A stretch of 52,362 nucleotides of DNA from Xanthobacter autotrophicus. GTDB lineage: Bacteria; Pseudomonadota; Alphaproteobacteria; Rhizobiales; Xanthobacteraceae. How positions within the stretch are numbered: position 1 is the first letter of the stretch; each line of letters starts with the position of its first letter. The stretch is from contig NZ_JAIVFN010000014.1 of assembly GCF_030015065.1 (NCBI RefSeq), forward strand, positions 1 to 52,362, given 5' to 3'. Shown here one piece after another: positions 48,780 through 52,362 of this stretch. The notes under the pieces were generated by a model. That model saw only the letters and a program-made list of their open reading frames with translations. It had not been told where the DNA came from and made no database searches. The translations under genes were made by a program, and so were the position numbers.

Positions 48780-48992
48780 TCAGCTCAAATCCTTGAGCAT
48801 GTCGGCGGCCATCTTGCCGCTCTTGCGGTCAGCGACCAGTTCGAAGCTCACCTTCTGGCCTTCACGCAGATCGCCAAGTCCCGCGCGCTCCAGGGCGCTG
48901 ATGTGGACGAAGGCGTCGTTGCCGCCCGCATCAGGGGCAATGAATCCAAAGCCCTTCTGGGCGTTGAACCACTTCACGGTTCCCTCAGTCAT
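48780..48992 (-). CDS. cspA: Cold-shock protein (CspA family)
   Basis: A 70-residue single cold-shock domain: TEGTVKWFNAQKGFGFIAPD with RNP1 (KGFGFI) and the RNP2 variant AFVHIS, then GLGDLREGQKVSFELV. It binds single-stranded RNA or DNA and prevents structure. The length is normal. The ribosome region GAAAAGGCTTCCCC is weak, as often in csp genes whose long leaders control translation. More than 370 non-coding bases separate it from the divergent transglutaminase gene. Confidence 0.95.
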   Translation of the reverse strand: MTEGTVKWFNAQKGFGFIAPDAGGNDAFVHISALERAGLGDLREGQKVSFELVADRKSGKMAADMLKDLS

Positions 48993-49371
48993 GGGGAAGC
49001 CTTTTCAATTTGATATTTAGCTTACCGGCACGCAACGCGCGGCTGGTCGTCGAAATCGCGTTTTCAGGCGAGAATTTTTGCTTGGCCGCAGTAAACTTCT
49101 GCGAGAACCCAAGTTATCAGGCTTTCTATCGACCCACTCAATATGCTCCTGAATGCCGCAATTGGCAATGACATTTATTTATTGAGCCTGCCGCCACCAA
49201 AAGGTGGCACGTTTCGTGCTGAATATACGGCTAGCGCCGCAGGCATTCCGCAGTGTTTACCCTATGAACGCCGTTCAGATCCAAGGCGCTCTCGCCTCCG
49301 GGCCTCCGGCGAGGCACTGCTGCGGTTTGCTTTTGTATCCCAGCCACCGCCTCATGACTCGATGCTGCCCG
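48993..49371. other. Intergenic region between cspA and the transglutaminase gene
   Basis: About 380 bases, locally AT-richer than the genes (49060-49230). It holds a small hairpin GCCACC-AAAA-GGTGGC at 49193-49208 not followed by a T run. The cspA leader and promoter should lie in the first 200 bases. No credible gene is seen. Confidence 0.45.
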
Positions 49372-50247
49372 ATGGAGCGCCCATTGATCACCCTCCAGAT
49401 CCACCACATCACCACCTATCGCTTCCATCGGCCGGTGACATTCGGCCCTCACAGGCTGATGCTCCGCCCGCGTGAAAGCCGCGACCTGAGGGTGACATCG
49501 AATCATGTGGAGCTGACACCGGCGGCGACGGTGGACTGGGCCCAGGATGTCTTCGGCAACGCGGTCGCCACGGCGACATTTTTCACCAACAGTGATCATC
49601 TGGTGATCGAGAGCACGACAGAGCTGCAGCTCGATGTCGTGCCATGGCCGGTGTTCGCCATCGCGGGCTCCGCTGTGTCCTTCCCGTTTCGCTATTCCGA
49701 CGACGAATGGACCGATCTCGGCGCATTGGGCGTCCCCCAGTTCCCTGACGTCTCCGGGCGGCTGCGGAGCTGGGCGCTCGGTTTCGTCCGGGGAAATTCC
49801 ACCGATACACTCTCCCTCCTCAAGGATCTGAGCGCCGGCGTATCCCAACGGATCTCCTATCAGAGCCGCGACGAGGAGGGGACGCAGTCGCCAACGCACA
49901 CGCTTGATCGTGGTTGGGGCTCATGCCGCGATTTCGCGGTGCTGTTCGTCGAGACTGTACGCAGCCTCGGCTTCGGCGCGCGCATCGTGTCGGGCTATCT
50001 CTACAATCCGGCCGGAACTTTCGCCGGCCCTCAGGGGGCGGGCTCAACTCATGCCTGGGCGGAAGTGTTCGTGCCCGGGGCGGGCTGGATCCCGTTTGAT
50101 CCGACCAACCGCAGCATGGGCGGTTTCAATCTCATCCCGGTGGCGGTGGTGCGCGACATCCGCCAGGCCATTCCGGTGCAGGGCAGCTTCGTCGGCGACA
50201 GCGGCGCCTTCCGGGATATGACGGTGGACGTCCACGTCACGTCATGA
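49372..50247 (+). CDS. Transglutaminase-like cysteine protease family protein
   Basis: A 291-residue protein. The N-terminal bacterial transglutaminase-associated part (about residues 5-90) has ITLQIHHITTYRFHRPVTFG and HRLMLRPRESRDLRV. The catalytic domain has Cys in RGWGSCRDFAVLFVE, His in GSTHAWAEVFVPG and Asp in GWIPFDPTNRSMGG. Similar genes are common in rhizobia; the substrate is not known. I chose ATG 49372; another ATG at 49354 would add six residues. The stop overlaps the convergent nhaA stop by six bases. Confidence 0.88.
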   Translation: MERPLITLQIHHITTYRFHRPVTFGPHRLMLRPRESRDLRVTSNHVELTPAATVDWAQDVFGNAVATATFFTNSDHLVIESTTELQLDVVPWPVFAIAGSAVSFPFRYSDDEWTDLGALGVPQFPDVSGRLRSWALGFVRGNSTDTLSLLKDLSAGVSQRISYQSRDEEGTQSPTHTLDRGWGSCRDFAVLFVETVRSLGFGARIVSGYLYNPAGTFAGPQGAGSTHAWAEVFVPGAGWIPFDPTNRSMGGFNLIPVAVVRDIRQAIPVQGSFVGDSGAFRDMTVDVHVTS

Positions 50248-51587
50248 AGCGATAGGGCGCCGCAACCCGGAAGATGTCAGGAAGGTCAGGGTGAGCAGCC
50301 CCCCGGCAGCCGAGACCACCGACGCCGCCAGGATTCCGAGTTTCGCCGAGGTGAGCAGTTCCCCCTCGAACGCCATCTCGGCGATGAACAAGGCCATGGT
50401 GAAGCCGATGCCCGTGAGCATGGCACCGGCCGCCAGCACGCCCCAGGAGAGCTCGGCCGGACGCTGGCCGAGGCGCAGCGCGACGGCGATCGCGCTGAAC
50501 ATCACGATGCCCGCAGGCTTCCCCACGACAAAGCCGGCGAAGACGGCAAATGCAAGCCCACGATGGAATTCAGCGGGTACGATGCTGACGCCGGCATTCG
50601 CCAGGGCAAAAAGCGGCATGACAGCAAACGCGACCCAGGGATGGAGCAGCATTTCCAGGCGCTCGATGGGCGAAAGCGCCTCGCGGGCGGCGATGCCGGC
50701 CCGCCGCAGGTCCTGTCGCCCCTTGCTGTCGCCGGCCCAACGCTCGCCTGGGGATAGGCGACCACCCGATCGAAGATCGCATGCAGGCGAATGCCGCTGA
50801 CCCAGCGTCGGGCCGGCGTCATGAGACCAAGGATCACGCCGGCCAAGGTCGGGTGAATGCCGCCCGAATCCAGCGCCAGCCAGATTGCTCCGCCGATGGC
50901 GAAATAGGCCGGGATGGAGCGGATTCCCAACCGCGAGATGACCGCCACCAGGGCAAATCCTGTTCCTGCAAGGGCGATGGGGAGCCAGGAGATGGACCCG
51001 CCATAGCCGATGGCCACCACCAGGATCGCTCCCACATCGTCAAAGATCGCCAGCGACAGCAGGAACAACCGCAGGCTCAAGGGAATGCGGTTGCCCAGGA
51101 CCGCGAGCGCCCCGATGACGAAAGCGGTATCCGTCGCCATGACAACGCCCCAGCCATGCCAGCCATCGCCGCCGCCCTGCAGGAGCAGAAACAGGGCCGC
51201 CGGAACCGCCATTCCCCCGAGCGCTGCCGCGAGCGAGAGCGTAATCGTCCGGAGATCACGCAGTTCTCCCAGAACGATTTCGCGCTTCAGCTCCAAAGCG
51301 ACAACGAAGAAGAAGAGCGTCATCAGACCATCGTTGATCCAATGCTGCAGGGATCGGGAAAAGCTGATCGGGCCGATCTCCAACCCGACGCGCGTGTCCC
51401 AGACTGCGAGAAACGGCTTCGCCCAGGGAGAATTGGAGAGCACCAGGGCCACAATAGCGGCAAGCAGCAGCGCTGCGCCGGCCATGCTCTCTATGCGCAG
51501 GAAGCGCATGAACGGTTTGGTAAAGCGGTCGGCGGGCTCCTGAGGAAGCCGCCCGAGGCCGTTCGCCATCTTGTTCGTGCGGTGCAT
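50242..51587 (-). pseudogene. nhaA: Na+/H+ antiporter NhaA, interrupted by a frameshift
   Basis: Two frames together give a complete NhaA of about 448 residues. The first part (51587 to about 50754) has the N-terminal helices, HWINDGLMTLFFFVVALELK, and the transport motif LLSLAIFDDVGAILVVAIGY with the Asp pair. The frame then leaves NhaA at a run of four G (50750-50753 on the plus strand). One extra base restores GERWAGDSKGRQDLRRAGIA, then RLEMLLHPWVAFAVMPLFAL to the stop at 50242. The simplest explanation is a one-base deletion in the homopolymer, either a true mutation or a read error. If true, the product lacks its last four helices. Confidence 0.85.
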
Positions 51588-51660
51588 TTTTGGTTCGCCC
51601 TCGGAACACGCCGAAGACGACGACGCGCGCGGCATCGCAACGCGTCTATCCAAGGTCGCA

Positions 51661-51987
51661 CTACGTCTTCACAGTCATGCTGGCGGGGGCGTCCTTATGC
51701 TCGTGTAGAAAGCGCGCGATGAGCGCCTTCAGCTGCGCTGGATCGCCCGTGCTGGCGGTGGCGTTCGCAAAGAGCGCGCGCTGAATCGCCGTCGGCAGCA
51801 GGTTCCACTCCTTGACCACGGCTACACCCAAATGCTCGAGAACGCGCCGCTCCGGTCCCGTCAAGGCGTTGACCGACCAGGAGGCCTCGGACCGAGGCAT
51901 CTGAGAACCGCCCTCCCCCTCCCAGCGCGCGACCGCGGCCGCCATCTCCGTAGCATCGAAGGGCTTGTTTTGGTGGATATCATTCAT
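51661..51987 (-). CDS. Hypothetical protein, 108 residues
   Basis: A soluble 108-residue protein: acidic N-terminus (NDIHQNKPFDATEMAAAVARW), then ASWSVNALTGPERRVLEHLG, and a helical part PTAIQRALFANATASTGDPA. The Trp, Pro and charged pattern is protein-like. I do not recognise the family by name, although proteins of this layout occur in rhizobial genomes. AGGTATTCACG precedes the ATG. It lies 73 bases upstream of nhaA on the same strand and may be co-transcribed. Confidence 0.65.
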   Translation of the reverse strand: MNDIHQNKPFDATEMAAAVARWEGEGGSQMPRSEASWSVNALTGPERRVLEHLGVAVVKEWNLLPTAIQRALFANATASTGDPAQLKALIARFLHEHKDAPASMTVKT

Positions 51988-52362
51988 CGTGAATACCTAG
52001 CACATATCGTCCTGATTTACAATTTTCGCCTCTGTTTGCTTTCGCGGTGCGGCAAAACGGCTTTTAGCTTGACCGTTTTCATTTGGCGCGCGGCGGCTTT
52101 CTGAGAAACGTCTTCTGACATTGCGCGCGAGATGCACCATTCCATGGCTTCCTGGCAGTGGCCGGACGACCGTTTCGCGGCACGCGTTGGCTGGGCATAA
52201 GGGCAGTCGAGAGTCCGGTTGTGGTCGGCACCCAAATGCCCGCTATTGTGAAGGGTTTCGGATGCCGGCCCGATCACGACGGTGGGGCTGGTCACGCGGG
52301 CCGGCGTCGGAAAGCCTCCAGGGGAGGAAACCGCGGTCCGACGAGCGCGATGGTTGAGGTCT
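51988..52362. other. Right edge of the window, no firm gene
   Basis: About 375 bases. A leftward open frame at 52017-52295 (92 codons) has no ribosome site or family resemblance. The AT-rich stretch 52000-52040 could hold the promoter of the 108-residue protein gene. Nothing else was recognised. Confidence 0.35.

Noticed and set aside
52017-52295. Leftward 92-codon frame at the right edge
   Set aside because: No ribosome site and no protein-like pattern beyond a basic C-terminus.
1-52362. CRISPR array, tRNA or rRNA genes
   Set aside because: No regularly spaced repeats and no cloverleaf or GTTCGANTC context with a matching acceptor stem was found on reading; GGTTCGAATG at 48401 is inside a coding start region.

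Overview
The window is GC-rich DNA whose gene content points to an alphaproteobacterium of the order Hyphomicrobiales (Rhizobiales). The strongest marker is an 8.6-kb cyclic beta-1,2-glucan synthase gene (ndvB/chvB type). Small rhizobial-type proteins (DUF1488, a GDCCVxC protein, a 42-aa Lys-rich protein) agree with this. A more precise placement, perhaps Xanthobacteraceae-like, would be a guess. No tRNA, rRNA or CRISPR array was recognised.

Layout. (1) 1-530: right end of an IS3-family element abutting a gene fragment. (2) 0.6-5.7 kb: a leftward operon TetR / NrtS / GDCCVxC protein / ECF sigma / zinc-binding anti-sigma, divergent from a rightward redox set (periplasmic thioredoxin, CcdA, haloacid dehalogenase, TlpA-like protein). 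A palindromic operator candidate lies between them. (3) 5.8-8.5 kb: flavin-binding PNPOx-like protein, AhpD-like protein, divergent LysR regulator, and an integrase stub. (4) 8.6-13.8 kb: MFS transporter, a broken multicopper oxidase remnant, and a sulfur-handling set (exported rhodanese, ArsR-rhodanese fusion, DsrE-like protein, second MFS). (5) 13.8-25.2 kb: two-component system, EF-hand protein, cytochrome b561, an ABC/FtsX/HlyD exporter trio, ferric-reductase-like flavocytochrome, Spy-like chaperone, and an ArsR-controlled permease/thioredoxin/OsmC operon. (6) 25.4-26.0 kb: ParDE toxin-antitoxin. (7) 26.35-38.49 kb: a large mobile inverted structure. (8) 38.8-52.3 kb: apparently resident chromosome: ndvB, small conserved proteins, cold-shock protein, transglutaminase and a frameshifted nhaA.

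The most unusual part is region 7. Its centre is a RIT element (Recombinases In Trio): three overlapping tyrosine-recombinase genes bounded by 85-bp inverted ends. Between the ends it also carries a complete Toprim primase-like gene as a passenger. On each side lies an inward-pointing arm of about 3.8 kb with the same gene order: DUF932 gene, ParB-like gene, then the 5' part of a primase-like gene cut by the RIT end at the same base. The arms are diverged paralogues, so this is neither a recent duplication nor an assembly artefact. The matching 3' halves of the cut primase genes are absent.

All four arm genes (two DUF932, two ParB-like) are preceded by the same hairpin leader. It has an outer stem with compensatory base changes, an inner stem presenting a purine-rich GAGAGAGG-like loop, and a ribosome-binding site placed at the outer stem's 3' foot. 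This looks like a cis-acting RNA switch shared across the element. It may be a member of the described radC RNA motif class, which needs a covariance-model search.

The left 26 kb reads as accessory redox, metal and sulfur stress functions with several decayed pieces (IS3 end, integrase stub, multicopper oxidase remnant, MFS gene running past its domain end), consistent with an island built by repeated insertion.
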